Source of the DNA: Neurospora intermedia
Lineage: Eukaryota > Ascomycota > Sordariomycetes > Sordariales > Sordariaceae
Direction of reading: 5' to 3'
Assembly (NCBI GenBank): GCA_037102815.1
Contig: BTPP01000008.1
Coordinates: forward strand, 1,426,001-1,490,000
Length of the DNA: 64,000 nt
The notes below the pieces were generated by a model, which was given only the letters and a program-made list of their open reading frames with translations, was not told where the DNA came from and did not search any database. Positions 32,188-43,870 of this stretch are shown piece by piece. Each line of letters opens with the position of its first letter. The stretch's first letter is position 1. The position numbers and the translations under genes are program-made.

Positions 32188-32722
32188 GGTCGCCCTAGGT
32201 TGAATGATTGTAACTCTTTCAGCTATGATTTTGGGCTTGTGAGGAAGTTGGCGAGGAATCGTTGGCGGAAAAAGGTGTGTATGTTTCAATCGGCGTATTC
32301 TTGATGGATGAGCGAGTCGAAGTGTCTTGCAGGTTGAATTGAATGAAATGGTACGCTGTGCTGTGAGTGGTTGACATTTCCTGGAGTAAACAAACCAAAG
32401 CACTGACCACTCGGGCTCGTTAGACACACGGGGGGCGTCCTGCTGCAGCAGCTCCAGGTCACTGACATAACGAACTCAGCGGTACGTACACCTCCACCTG
32501 ATAGCGTAACGGCAGCTACGCGGGCAGCTAGGCTGAACCGCCTTACGCAGGAGCTCCCCAACCGCTGTCACTGAACATCATCTTTCCATCAGAACGCCAA
32601 CCATCTTTCCCACTAATCCAACCTTTCCCATACCAACCACAAGCAACGCTTCGATTTCCTTACCAAATTGCATATCACAGCAACAATCAGCGATATTTTA
32701 TAGTCGAACAGACACCGACAAG
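32188..32722. promoter_or_regulatory. Divergent promoter region of NBL1 and RPN10
   Basis: 535 bp between the start codons of NBL1 (-) and RPN10 (+), with no other supported gene. Both promoters must lie within it. No recognisable yeast-type proteasome box (GGTGGCAAA) was seen. Confidence 0.65.
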
Positions 32723-33705
32723 ATGCCTCTCGAAGCGGTAATGATTGTGGTGGACAACAGCGAGAGCAGTCGCAATGGAGATTACATACCAACCCGCTAC
32801 GACGCGCAAGCGGACGCTGTTAACATCATCTTCCAAAACGTCGTACAAGGCAACCCTGAGTCGTCGGTCGGTCTCATGAGCATGGCCGGCAGGGGTCCTG
32901 AGGTCCTGGTGACGCTTACAACGGACCAAGGCAAGATTCTCGAGGGTCTTCACCGGACGAAGAAGAACATTCGTGGCTCGGCACAGTTGTCAAGGGCTAT
33001 CCAGGTGGCGTGGGTATGTGGCATCCCCTCTTGATCTTTCCCCGGAAGTTACAGACAGTTAACTAGCTATTCTACCTACTACAGCTTGCTCTCAAGCACC
33101 GACAGAACAAGTCCCAGCGGGGTCGTATCGTCATTTTTGTTTGCTCGCCCATCGAGGAAGAAGAAAGCGACCTCGTTAAGCTTGCCAAGAAGATGAAGAA
33201 GAACAACACCAGCGTCGATTTTGTGCTTTTCGGCGACATCGACGACGAGAACCAGAAGAAGCTCGAGGCTTTCAACCGCGAGGTCAAGAGTGGCGAAGGA
33301 TCCAACATGGTCGTCATCCCACCGAGCAGCAAGCTGCTTAGCGACCAGCTCATCTCGACACCTATCCTCCTCGGCGAGGCTGCTGCTGGCGGTAGCGGAG
33401 GCGCTGGTGGCGATGCTGGCGGCGCGGCCAACGAGGACTTCCCCTTTGGTATCGATCCATCCGTCGACCCCGAGCTAGCCCTTGCGCTGAGAATGAGTAT
33501 GGAGGAAGAGAAGGCACGCCAGGAGAAGCGCGCCAAGGAGGAGGCCGAGGCGGCGAAAAAGGCGAGCTTGGAGGACGTCAAGGAAGAGGCTGGCGAGTCG
33601 GAACCATTGCTAGGCAAGGACGGCGAACCGAGCGGCAGCGGCAGCAAAAAGGACGATGACAAGCCCGGCAAATCAGATGATGGCGACAAGATGGATACCT
33701 CCTAG
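32723..33705 (+). CDS. RPN10: 26S proteasome regulatory subunit RPN10
   Basis: Two exons, 32723-33013 and 33085-33705; intron 33014-33084 (GTATGT...CTACAG). Product 303 aa. VWA domain at about 1-190 (VMIVVDNSESSRNGDY, VGLMSMAG, LSRAIQVAW, GRIVIFVCSPIEE, VDFVLFGD). One ubiquitin-interacting motif at about 225-241 (DPELALALRMSMEEE). The tail is Ala/Gly, then Glu/Lys-rich. Rpn10 bridges lid and base of the 19S particle and is a ubiquitin receptor. Length is slightly above budding-yeast Rpn10 and shorter than the two-UIM animal protein. Divergent from NBL1 and convergent with TRS23 (298 bp between stops). Confidence 0.97.
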
Positions 33706-34003
33706 TCGACTCCTTGTTAGCGGGTCGAGATTATGAGTGATGGCGCTTTGCAAGAGACGACTACCATAGGCGCTGGCTGTATTTGTGTACAATAGACTCG
33801 TCATGGTATTACATGGGCAACTACCTACCGCCCATCTTTTGAGCATGAAGCTATTCTATCATGACCCTTTGACCGCCCGCCCAACCATTTCCAAAAGACA
33901 AACGCCACGTAACTCCGTTTGACAGACATGACATGATAACTTGATACCATCCTCACCCCTTCTCTTTCTGATCCCTCGTGCTGTAGAACCCCACTCACTA
34001 TCA

Positions 34004-34633
34004 CTACCTGTTGTTAACCTCCCTGATATACGACAACAGCTTCCGGTCAAACATGTCGCACCGGATCGGCATTTCGAGTTGGTAAAAAGGGTTCTTCATG
34101 ACGTAATCCGAGTAGAGGTCGTAGATGCGCCTGATGATCACGTCCACGTTTGTCTGCGTCGTGTCCGTAAACAATAAAAACTTGACCCCTGTTAGCGTGT
34201 TGAAGCACTGCAGCCGGAAGTTCTCCGACTCGAGCACCTCCAGACCCGAAGGCGGTTCCGGCCGCGTCAGGATCCCGCCTGGCACGCCGGGGATGCTGTT
34301 AGATAGAGGCCGCTCCGGAGCGGACTTGACGGGGTTCAAACGGGCTGTAATTGCGTGAACGCTTTTTTTGAGGGGGGGAGGCTGTGTTAGCATTGTGTGA
34401 AGGAGATTGAAATTTATGGTATGCGAGTAAGATGCTAGCATACCCGTGAAAGGTTCCGGCCAGGACGAGGTAGTCGTTGGTGCTGATCTTGTTCAGGCCA
34501 CCTTCGTGAAACGTCCTGTTATAGATTAGGCCACCGGCCTTGTTGATGATGACGAGGGAGAATACGGTCCTGGAGTATGTGTCAATATCATGTCTGGTGT
34601 ATGATGATGATGTTGGTAGACGGAAACTCACAT
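34004..34633 (-). CDS. TRS23: TRAPP complex subunit TRS23 (TRAPPC4/sybindin family), start codon split by intron
   Basis: Three exons: 34633-34632 (two bases, AT), 34569-34444, 34361-34004; introns 34631-34570 (GTGAGT...CTCCAG) and 34443-34362 (GTATGC...AAAAAG). Joining AT to G gives ATG ACC GTA and the product MTVFSLVIINKAGGLIY..., 161 aa, the exact sybindin/longin N-terminus. Other motifs: NDYLVLAGTFHG joined to VHAITARL, GLEVLESENFRLQCFNTLTG, YSDYVMKNPFYQLEMPIR. TRS23 is a core TRAPP subunit acting as Rab GEF (Ypt1) in ER-Golgi traffic. An upstream ATG at 34647 reads into a stop after five codons when spliced, supporting the split start. The second acceptor is AAG within an A-run; a CTAAC branch site lies about 30 nt upstream. 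Confidence 0.9.
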
Positions 34634-36321
34634 TGTGATGGCCTCATCTCATGTGGAACGTTGACACGGCGATTGCAGTAATATAGGGCGCAATGAAGGT
34701 TGACCCAGCGCGACAACTTGCGTGGTCAACTCAAATACTAATTGGGGGAATGTTGCTGGCTGTAAGACCCAATATCGTCGGGTTGTTTCCTGAAAACCCG
34801 TTCGCAAAGGAAGTACTACAAGGGTGCTATAAGTGAACCTTCGTTTCTTCTTGAGGAGGTTCAGTTGCCGTGTCGCTGCCTCCTGGGCGGGATACGGGAA
34901 GCGGCCAGGGTTTAGATTAGATGAGTGGGCACAATGGAAGGACATGGGGGTTAGGGTTGTTGTAGTGCAGTGAGCTATCCCAACTATTCCATCACCCTAG
35001 ACTGCACGGCGGGTACCTTGATGACTGGCCCATGGTTTATTTACAATAGCCATGGGGCGTCAGGTAATTCACAAACAGCCCATTTTCGTTAATTGAACTT
35101 GACTGTTTCACACATATATCTAGAAGTAAACTTCTCATCTTTCATGGCGCGTGCTCGGTAAAGTGAACAAGTGCTTGTCTGTGACAGATCCTATCCTGCG
35201 GTCCGTTGTCTCCAACTGCACTGTACCCGTCTCTCTGCACGCGCGGTGTCGATTAATTACCTAAAGGTAAATCATCCAATTCCGTACCTAGATCTGGGCA
35301 TGCAAGCCGACTTCAAGGTCAAAACAAGATGGGATGGGATCTCAGAGACCGCCCAGACATCGGCTACATGATAACGCAGGGCATCTCTACTGCGGACATG
35401 AGCAATGTCGAGCTGGTGAATGAAGGTAAAAGGGTCTCAGCGGAGACAACCTCAAGTTAAGAATAGGTAGTCAAGAGTGTGATCCTGGCTCGGCAGATGT
35501 CAAGCCACCTGACCATCGATCCCCATCTTCACATTCCCGTCCCGCCCGGACGCTGGCCCTGCGAATTTTAGTGGACCGAAATGCCTGGACCAGTGGACAA
35601 GTCGGTTTCAGCTGAAGCTCGTGCTGGTGCTGTCCCGGTGGAAATGGTGGATCAAGCCAGCCGAATCTGCTTGAAACTGCTGCCACGGGCAGATCTCCAC
35701 CATCCCGAATTGTGGCCACATGGAAGTTTGAAAAAGGTAACGTTGGACCAATTCCAGCGAATGGAATTCTGGCGCGACGTCGGGTCGCCTTGGAGCTTTG
35801 AGCCTGGAAATTCCATCTAGTTGATGTCGAGCCCACTTGGTTGCTTCTGCTTGCTGCCAGCCCCGACGCAAGGTTTCGGACTAATCGAGTGTACACATTT
35901 CTTCCATCGCGTCCTTCTTCATCCCGTCCGAAATATCATCACCTGGCTGTTTCTCCCATTGACCTTGTCAGCTTCCTACATACGCTTGCTTTTCTTGGGA
36001 AGCTCTGGCCCAACCTCAAGGGTTCAAAGACGTCTAGGGACCACCTACCTTACCCAACCACTACCAGTACCCGACTCGACTCGACTGACGTTCCCTGTCT
36101 GCCCCGCCATCAGACGAACAAGTTGCTTGCTTCGGACACAGGCCGATTTGAACTATTTCCAGGCTTGCCCAAAAGACATCACAATCAACAACAACCCGAG
36201 CGGGAATCTTGCTTGCCTGCCTACGTACCTATACACATTGCCGACTGCGCCCCCTTGGCAGCTCACTCCGTCGCCCCCAACTCTCCAGTAGCGGCTATAT
36301 GCCCCGACTTTCCCATTCGCC
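34634..36321. other. 1.7-kb divergent intergenic region TRS23/YEA4
   Basis: Between divergent genes. Overlapping frames on both strands at 35471-36353 reach 170 codons but show no domain and mutually overlap, so they look like chance. Much of 35900-36321 is C/T-rich, as expected for the YEA4 leader. Confidence 0.55.
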
Positions 36322-37766
36322 ATGGCCGCCTCACGTCGGCGTCAGGCGCCTAAACCGCAGCACACTTCGGTAAACAGCAACAAGAACCGCGACGACCGAG
36401 GTTCCATTGTGTCGGAACCTTCGCCCCGTGTCATCAATGCGGCTCCATCTCTCGAAAAGGCCGAGATGTACGGAATTGACGACAACCGTCCGTTCTTCAG
36501 CCGCGCCATGGCCCTGGCTGGGCGCATGTTTATCGAGACAATTCCGCAATGGATAGCTATAGGGGTTATGCTCTCGCTCATCTTTGGCGGGTGCTGTTCC
36601 AATGTCTTTGCGCTTGAGTCCATTATCAAAGTTGAGCCTGGTGCCGGTACGTTGCTATTAGCCATCTTTAGCCAAAACGGCTTCGCATTGCTTGCAAACC
36701 GGATATCACGGATGCGAGAGTATGGAGCTAACGATCTCGCAACATTCGCAGGTACACTCTTGACCTTTGTCCAATTTCTCTTCGTTGCCCTCGTCGGCCT
36801 GCCTTCCCAGATCGACTGGAGCCGTCCGCCCTTCTTCCTCAAGAAAAACCAAGTTCCGATTAAACGATGGCTGATCAATATCGCGCTATTCTTTGCCATC
36901 AATGTCCTCAATAACCATGCTTTTAGCTACGACATTTCGGTGCCCGTACATATTATCCTGCGCTCGGGAGGAAGCATAACCACAATGATTGCTGGAGCTT
37001 TGTGGGGCAAGAGATATTCGAGAATCCAGATTGTAGCCGTACTCCTCCTTACCGTGGGTGTGATTGCGGCGGCCTGGTCTGACGCGCAGAGCAAGGTGCG
37101 CTTCCCAACAATGTAGTGGATATCCATGCAGGATACGGATACTGACAGATATTCCAGGGATCGAGCAAGAAAGAGACTCATGAGAAGAACTCGGATTTTG
37201 GCATTGGACTTGCTATTCTCTTCGTTGCCCAGAGCTTGTCGGCTGTCATGGGCCTTTACACGGAAGAAACTTACAAGAAATATGGCCCGCACTGGAAGGA
37301 GAACCTCTTCTATTCGCATCTCCTGTCCTTGCCCCTGTTTCTCTTTTTCTGGCCGTCGTTGACGACGCAATTTAAGAAACTGGCCAACAGTGCGCCCTTG
37401 ACTCTACCGCTGCCGGACTTTGAGGAGTACCCCAATTTGTCGCCCAACATCCAGAAGTTCCTGGAGAATATTCACATTCCCAGTCAACTGTTTTATCTGG
37501 CGCTAAACGTCCTGACTCAGTATGCTTGCATCCGCGGAGTCAATCTTTTGGCAGCTGCCTCGACTGCGTTGACAGTCACCATCGTTCTCAACATCCGGAA
37601 GCTTGTCAGTCTGCTGTTGAGTATATGGCTGTTCGGGAATAAGCTGGCGTTTGGAACCTTGGTGGGAGCCGTGATAGTCTTCGGCGCTGGCGGGCTGTAC
37701 TCGCTGGATGGGAAGAAGAAGGCTCCGGTCCGGAGGGTCTCGTCCGCGCCGCTCAAAAAGGCATGA
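36322..37766 (+). CDS. YEA4: UDP-N-acetylglucosamine transporter (YEA4/SLC35B4 family)
   Basis: Two exons, 36322-37095 and 37158-37766; intron 37096-37157 (GTGCGC...TTCCAG). Product 460 aa. A disordered N-terminus of about 65 residues is followed by roughly ten hydrophobic segments typical of nucleotide-sugar transporters: WIAIGVMLSLIFGGCCSNVF, LLLAIFSQNGFALLANR, FAGTLLTFVQFLFVALVG. Family signatures include NNHAFSYDISVPVHIILRSG and KRYSRIQIVAVLLLTVGV, then in exon 2 GLYTEETYKKYG and VLTQYACIRGVNLL...STALTVTIVLNIRKLVSLLLSI. It would carry UDP-GlcNAc (perhaps UDP-xylose) into the ER/Golgi lumen for chitin or glycan synthesis. A Lys-rich C-terminus (KKKA, final KKA) may give ER retrieval. Confidence 0.93.
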
Positions 37767-38679
37767 TCCGCTTGGGGGTTGATTTGTTGTAACGGTGGAA
37801 ATTTAGTTGGTACTTCGATAGCAGCCGGGATAACCGTGTCCGACTGACAGTTTGGAATGAAACTCGGATTCTGCACCGATCCTAGGGCTCGATGTCTGCT
37901 TTTAGGTAATAGTTTGACTGTTTGTTGCCGGAAGTGACCGAGAATAAGGGCCGGAACCGCCCTGTTGATAAATCTTCAGGGGTCTGTCTCCAGGAGCCAC
38001 CTTGCGCCCTTGCAGCGGTAGGGTCAGAATGCAAGCAGTTCCTTTTTACGGGCGGTCCTTCTGTCAGGCGCAGTGGGTGCAGAAATGGGGCCGAAAGAGA
38101 CCGCAGGGAGCTTGTCAGTGGTCCATCGACGGGAGACACCCCTGCAACTCTGCAAGAGCCTTATGGTGGGGTTGCGATGCGTCATCCGACGCGGCAGATG
38201 GAAGATCCCGTTCGCTTCTTGGTGCCCGTGGTTTTGGTAACCCAAGAGTTTCAACCACCTTTGTGTGGCAGGGCAGTTATAGGCCTATCTCCGTATCGGA
38301 CTATCAGTCTTGATCAGAATTTGGAGGGGTTTTGGTCTGGGCGTTCGATTCTGATGGTCAATCTTCTCTGTAGTCCTCTCTCTAGATTTGAACCCAACAT
38401 AAACCTAAACACTACACCAAAGAACAACACCAACACAACGAAGCACAAGTCCAGTACCTTGCCAAAAGGTCGTCACCCGTCGTATACGTCGGACAACAAG
38501 CAAACAGGTAAAACTGTGACTGTGCCCAAAGACGACAACGGCCAATCGTTGTTTGGGGCTTCCATCCAGCGGGGAAAATCTGCAAATCTGCCTCTCGCTG
38601 TCATCACCTTCCTTCCGCTGTGTGCACCCGAATACAGCAGCAACGATTCACTTTCTCTTTGCGCTTCTAGACTGCTACT
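37767..38679. other. Intergenic YEA4-AMD1
   Basis: 913 bp with the YEA4 3' UTR and AMD1 promoter/leader. A 284-codon plus-strand frame (37922-38776) crosses it but has no domain and overlaps the AMD1 start out of its frame; not accepted as a gene. 38390-38460 is A/C-rich (repeated ACAAC/AACAC), as expected for a fungal leader. Confidence 0.6.
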
Positions 38680-41600
38680 ATGTGTGGTGGTAAGTTGCAG
38701 GAACCACAGCGTCCCCCGCATTCATCCCGTCCTTGACCAATGTCCTCTCCAATGCCTCTATGATCGTGTGGTCTGATGATCTCCTGCTAGGACCCTCCCC
38801 ATACGCGCGCGACACCCAGTCGTCAAGCCCGACGTCTCCCAGCTTCGCGGCTAGCCACCTACCGGCTCGTGATTCCGACGATGAAGAGTACAATGCTCAT
38901 GAAACGAGTGACACAGAGTTCGACAACACCATCGAGCATGACCACCTTGGCAGCAGGCCTGGCAGCGCTGGTAGCCACGGCGACCTGGCCAACAACGGGA
39001 ACCACTCGACAGACGCAGAGATTGAAGAGGGCATGCTTCTCAGAGATATGCCCAAAAAGACGACATTCTACGACGCCGTAACCGAGCGCCAGATGACTCA
39101 GACAGACGCCAAGCTGTTCTATCAACGAAGCCAGGTCGAGAGAAACCAGATTCCTACAGACGGCCACGCTACTCCCACTGGCAGCCCATTCATCGCGCCA
39201 GGCCACGGTCACGGCACTGTAACAAGGCAAATCCCTACGGACTCTTCCCAGAGCGCCATCCTGTCTCCCGAGTCCACGATGGGCACCGGGCTTAAGGTCG
39301 GCCCTGCCAATGATCCTTTGATCGAGGCCTCGCTACGGCAAAAGATGCCGCGACTGTCTGGCAGCTATAGTCATACTCGGACTGTCACCGGCAGCTCGCC
39401 ATTGCCGGGGAGGATGAACCAGGCTGCTCAGCGGGAGACGTTGCTGAACACCGGCATGGTCTCTGGTATTGGAAGCAGTACTTATATGGACACAGACCCT
39501 CAGATCACTGCGGAGCTTACTGGCATCTTTCAGGGCGTTCAGAAGATCATTGATCTTCGGCAAAAGTACATCAATCTGTCCCTCCAAGGGCCGCATGATA
39601 ACCCCAAGGATGATCCTAACTGGGTCATCTATCCTCCTCCTCCGGGCCCGGCTTGGAGCGCAGGGAACAGCCTAGCGAACAGCATGATACTGAATAACGA
39701 CAAGCACGAAGGGTCCTCTGGCACCCCATACAAGTGGACGGGCAAGAGGCGCAAACCTGGGCAGGATATTGGCGAAGATTTTGTGCTTGAGGACTTGTTG
39801 CCTGTGCCTGGTCCGGATGACTTTACGTATAAACTGGATGAAAATGGTGTTTACCAGATCTACAGCAACGACCAGGACAAAGAGGCCGATCAGCCAGCCA
39901 TCAAGATCCCAACCTTGAGGGAGTATTACTTGGATCTGGAAGCCATCCTGTCCGTCTCCTCGGACGGACCTAGCAAGAGCTTCGCCTTCAGACGTCTTCA
40001 GTACCTCGAGAAGCGGTTCGACCTTTATGTGCTTTTGGAAGGATACGATGAGACGGCCGACTGCAAGAAGGTACCCCATCGTGATTTCTATAACGTCAGA
40101 AAGGTTGACACCCACGTTCACCACTCGGCCTGCATGAACCAGAAGCATCTCTTGCGTTTTATCAAGAGTAAGATCAAGAAGTATCCGGACGAGATTGTGC
40201 TTTACAGAGACGGCAAGTACTTGACGCTAGCGGAGGTATTCGAGAGTCTCAACCTCACAGCCTACGATCTCAGTATCGACACGCTGGATATGCATGCTCA
40301 CACGGATTCGTTCCACCGCTTCGACAAGTTCAACCTCAAGTATAACCCAATTGGCGAGTCGCGTTTGCGTACCATCTTCCTCAAGACCGATAACTTTATC
40401 AACGGACGCTACCTGGCCGAAATCACCAAGGAAGTCATTGCGGATCTGGAGTCTAGCAAATACCAGATGGTTGAGTGGCGTGTGTCCATTTACGGCAAGT
40501 CCCTCGATGAGTGGGACAAGCTTGCCAGCTGGGTTGTCGACAACAAGCTGTTCTCTCACAACGTCCGCTGGCTCGTCCAGATTCCTCGCCTTTACGATGT
40601 CTACAAAGCTAGTGGCGGCGTAAACACGTTTGAGGAAATTGTCAGGAACATCTTCGAGCCCTTGTTCGAGGTCACTAAGGATCCCTCCAGCCACCCCAAA
40701 TTGCACATCTTCTTGCAGAGAGTCATTGGTTTGGACAGTGTCGACGATGAAAGCAAGGTCGAGCGACGACTGTTTAGGAAGTTCCCCGTCCCCAAGATCT
40801 GGGACGGCAAGCAGAACCCTCCTTACAGCTACTGGATCTATTACCTGTATGCGAACATGGCCTCACTTAACCATTGGCGCAAGAGGCGTGGCTTCAATAC
40901 TTTTGTCCTCCGTCCCCATTGCGGTGAAGCGGGTGACAGCGAGCATCTTGCCGTCGCTGCTTTGTGCTGCCACAGCATCAGCCACGGTCTTCTCTTGCGC
41001 AAGGTTCCTGTCTTGCAATACGTCTTTTACCTTGAAAAAATTGGTATTGCCATGTCGCCATTGAGCAACAACGCGTTGTTCTTGGCATACGAGAGAAACC
41101 CGATGCACCAATACTTCAAGCGTGGCCTCAACGTGTCGCTCTCCACGGATGATCCTCTCCAGTTTGCGTTCACCAAGGAGCCGCTTATCGAGGAGTATGC
41201 GGTGGCGGCGCAGATCTACAAGCTCAGCCCGGTGGATATGTGCGAGCTTGCAAAGAACTCTGTCAAGCAGAGTGGTTACGAGCGTTTGATCAAGGAGCAG
41301 TGGCTGGGCAAGAACTTTGACTTGCCAGGAGCCCAGGGCAATACCATGGTCAAGACCAACGTGCCTGACCGCAGAGAGGAGTTCCGCTATAGAACTCTAC
41401 TTGAGGAAAGGGGAATGTAAGTTTATATACTTCCGTCGAGCCGGTGGACGACTGCTGACACGTGAATGAATGCAGGGTTGAAAGATACAATGCTCTCGCA
41501 GCCGAATCGGCGGCAGCTGTTGCCCAAGCAGCCCCCAAACCTCCGGCGCCGCCTGCGAAGGCTATCATTGGGGAGGCGAAGACATCGCTCGACACCAGCA

Positions 41601-41866
41601 CTTTGCAGCCCGCTCCTCACGGGGGAACCGACTCCCTTTCACAGTCCCAGACCCTTCCCAGCCCCATGCAGCAGTCGCCTCAGCTGGGACTCCCCAGTGC
41701 CGCCCTCGAAGGAACAGGGACCGCCACTGGCCTCACCGACTCGATGAGGGAGCTGCATCTCCCCGAGCACGAACCTAGGTATTTCCCCGGGGTGATGTCG
41801 CGCAGCCAGGGGCGCAAGACCAGCACCCGACAGAGTTCGTTGCATGAGAGCGATGCCAAGCCGTAG
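38680..41866 (+). CDS. AMD1: AMP deaminase
   Basis: Three exons: 38680-38689, 38791-41416, 41476-41866; introns 38690-38790 (GTAAGT...TGCTAG) and 41417-41475 (GTAAGT...ATGCAG). Product 1008 aa. Exon 1 is ten nucleotides coding MCG plus one base and splices to GPSPYARD in frame. The N-terminal ~240 residues are disordered and acidic. Catalytic TIM barrel at about 430-870: zinc motif DTHVHHSACMNQKHLLRFI (about 443-461), HCGEAGDSEHL, SPLSNNALF, and the signature SLSTDDPLQFAFTKEP (about 783). It converts AMP to IMP and ammonia in the cytosol, controlling adenylate balance. The C-terminus (SMRELHLPEHEPRYFPGVMS) continues past the catalytic domain, and the frame stays open for 65 codons after the TAG. 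Confidence 0.95.
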
Positions 41867-43585
41867 GTGGCTGACATCACCTCATCTGGAGAATTCGTCG
41901 GCGAGGTGGAGGTGATGAGAAGGAAGGACACACCGAGCGTGATTGTGATGGAGGATTATATGGAGGACATGCAGCCTCCAGAAGCTACGGTGGGGATGGC
42001 GCAGGAGGTGGGGAGTACGCCTGTGCAAGACTGTCCTGACTGTTTGGAGGTGGTATGTGAGTGAGTGAGTAAGTGAAAGGGCGTCTTGGTTGAAGATATC
42101 TAGACATTGGGCCATTCTGGGTCTGGACTGGCTGGGTAATGCAAGTGGTATTGGTATCGAGAGTCATGCTATATAGACTTGACAGAATTCTGAACCGAGT
42201 TCAGATGGTGATATTATCGCTATAGGTACAATCTACATTGAACTGGCGTTTAGACTTTTGGTCAGGTTATCTCCACCAAGAAAAAGGGGGTCGACAATAG
42301 TTGCTACTAGCTTGTATTGATGATTACGTTACCGTACGCGAGGGAGTTACGACGAAACGAATGCAATTCAGGGGGCGTATAAATAACATCGACACCCGCT
42401 GATGTCCAGCGGACCCCCGACCTGAAATGAACGATCCACCAAGCGCCCAAATGTCAAGAGGGAAAACCCGGGACATGACGCTATCTACACGTGCGGTTAC
42501 AGTAGATCGCTGATGACTGCCCGGGTTTGCCGGTCGGGACCAGCTGGCTGCTGTTCCTTGATTGATTGATGTGAAAGTTGGGCGTAAAGCAGAGCCCAAG
42601 TTGACGGTCACAATCAAGCTACAGTTCCGTACGGCCAATCAATACTTTGTAACAAAGCGAAAGTTGCGCTTTCGAGGTATTCAGGTGCTATGCCGTACCG
42701 GAAGCACTCAAGATGCGGCTGGGCTGTGCTTGCTCCTGCACGATCTCACTCTTTCGGGTTCAGTTTGGACAAGAATCCTTCGTTCCTGCGCCAGTACCTT
42801 GCTTCGATGTTGTTGGTCGGTCATTGGGGTTGACCTGAACCCTCGAAATGCGCTGCAGTTATTCCAAATAAAAGGTAGGTACACTACATACACCTCCAGC
42901 GCTGGGAGGTTACGTAGGTACCTGTTCTTGGGGTTTCAAATTGTAAGGTACGAACAAGGTGTTCATTTGTCCTCGAGTCAATAGTGCACTTCCTACCTAC
43001 GCTTGATTTGATCTCGAATGGATCTTCCGTGGACATTGCAATTACATAAATATACATTTTGGTGATAGCATCCATGAAAGATCGCGGCGTCTTCGCGACC
43101 GCTTCGTTGCATCGTTCAATTCCCCAGGTTCAGCGACCCCCCTTGCCGAACACACACCCCCCGAGCCGGCTCCTTTAAACGAGCACTTGGGTCCACGACT
43201 TGGACAGAGAGTAATTTCCAACGTACGTCTCCCTTGGCTCGACCATTTCGACTGCAACTCCAAACTCTTGATCACGATAAAGGTCAAATTCCTCGCAGGG
43301 TCACCGCAGCCGCGCGTGCTCGCTGTTGTCGACATATTCCCGACGTTCCCTCGCTCGATATTACAGGCTACCTATCCGTAGGTACCATACAGGAGGGCCT
43401 TGGCCGGCCGTAATCCTACGTGCAAGCGGGCATACCTACAGTGCTTGCTTCAGCGGCTACCCCTTGCTTCAGGAGCACCCGTACACTCTAGAAGAGCTTC
43501 CATCCTCGTTCATCTGCCCGGCAGCCGCAGCGCCGCACCCCCGTCACCCGTCACCAACCCAGCGTCACCCGCTCTCACACGCTGC

Positions 43586-43607
43586 GCCGCCGCCGCCGCC
43601 GCCGCCG
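43586..43607. repeat. GCC trinucleotide repeat in SLA1 leader
   Basis: About seven GCC units in the presumed 5' leader of SLA1. Confidence 0.8.
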
Positions 43608-43635
43608 CTCGCTCCTTGTTATCATTTCCTACCGG

Positions 43636-43680
43636 ACACACACCACACACACACACCCCCCCCCCCCCCCCCCCCCCCCC
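43636..43680. repeat. CA repeat followed by C25 tract in SLA1 leader
   Basis: CA repeat with one interruption (43636-43655) passing directly into 25 uninterrupted C (43656-43680), about 170 bp before the SLA1 start codon. Confidence 0.88.
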
Positions 43681-43795
43681 TTCCCCGACAGAACCAAGAC
43701 TTGTGATACCACACCACCAGCCACCATTCGCACCACAGCGCCTTTCGTTTTCCCCAATTCCTTTCTTCGTAACAGCAACTCCCTTGCGTCGGTTC

Positions 43796-43870
43796 ATGTC
43801 GGCTGCCATCCAAAGGGCATCATACGAGCAGATTTCCCGCAGCAGCCATGGGCTTCCTCGGCGTCTATAG
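43796..43870 (+). promoter_or_regulatory. Overlapping upstream ORF before SLA1
   Basis: An ATG at 43796, 52 bases before the SLA1 start and out of its frame, opens a 24-codon frame that ends at TAG 43868-43870, inside the SLA1 coding region. If the leader is unspliced here, ribosomes starting at it would bypass the main start. A leader intron could remove it; no proof either way. Confidence 0.5.

Larger units (their letters stand above)
41867..43847. other. Intergenic AMD1-SLA1
   Basis: First 198 bp continue the AMD1 frame without stop (see findings). The remainder holds the AMD1 3' UTR, a near-perfect palindrome around 42888-42910 (CCTCCAGCGCTGGGAGG core) and the SLA1 promoter/leader with three simple repeats. 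The 140-codon frame at 42562 has no domain. Confidence 0.55.

Noticed and set aside
35471-36353. Overlapping frames on both strands upstream of YEA4 (up to 170 codons)
   Set aside because: They contradict each other, lack domains and lie in a pyrimidine-rich promoter/leader.
37922-38776. 284-codon plus-strand frame before AMP deaminase
   Set aside because: No domain, spans the YEA4-AMD1 gap and overlaps the AMD1 first exon out of its frame; likely chance.
42562-42984. 140-codon frame downstream of AMP deaminase
   Set aside because: No domain and overlaps a near-palindrome and TAGG-type repeats typical of intergenic DNA.
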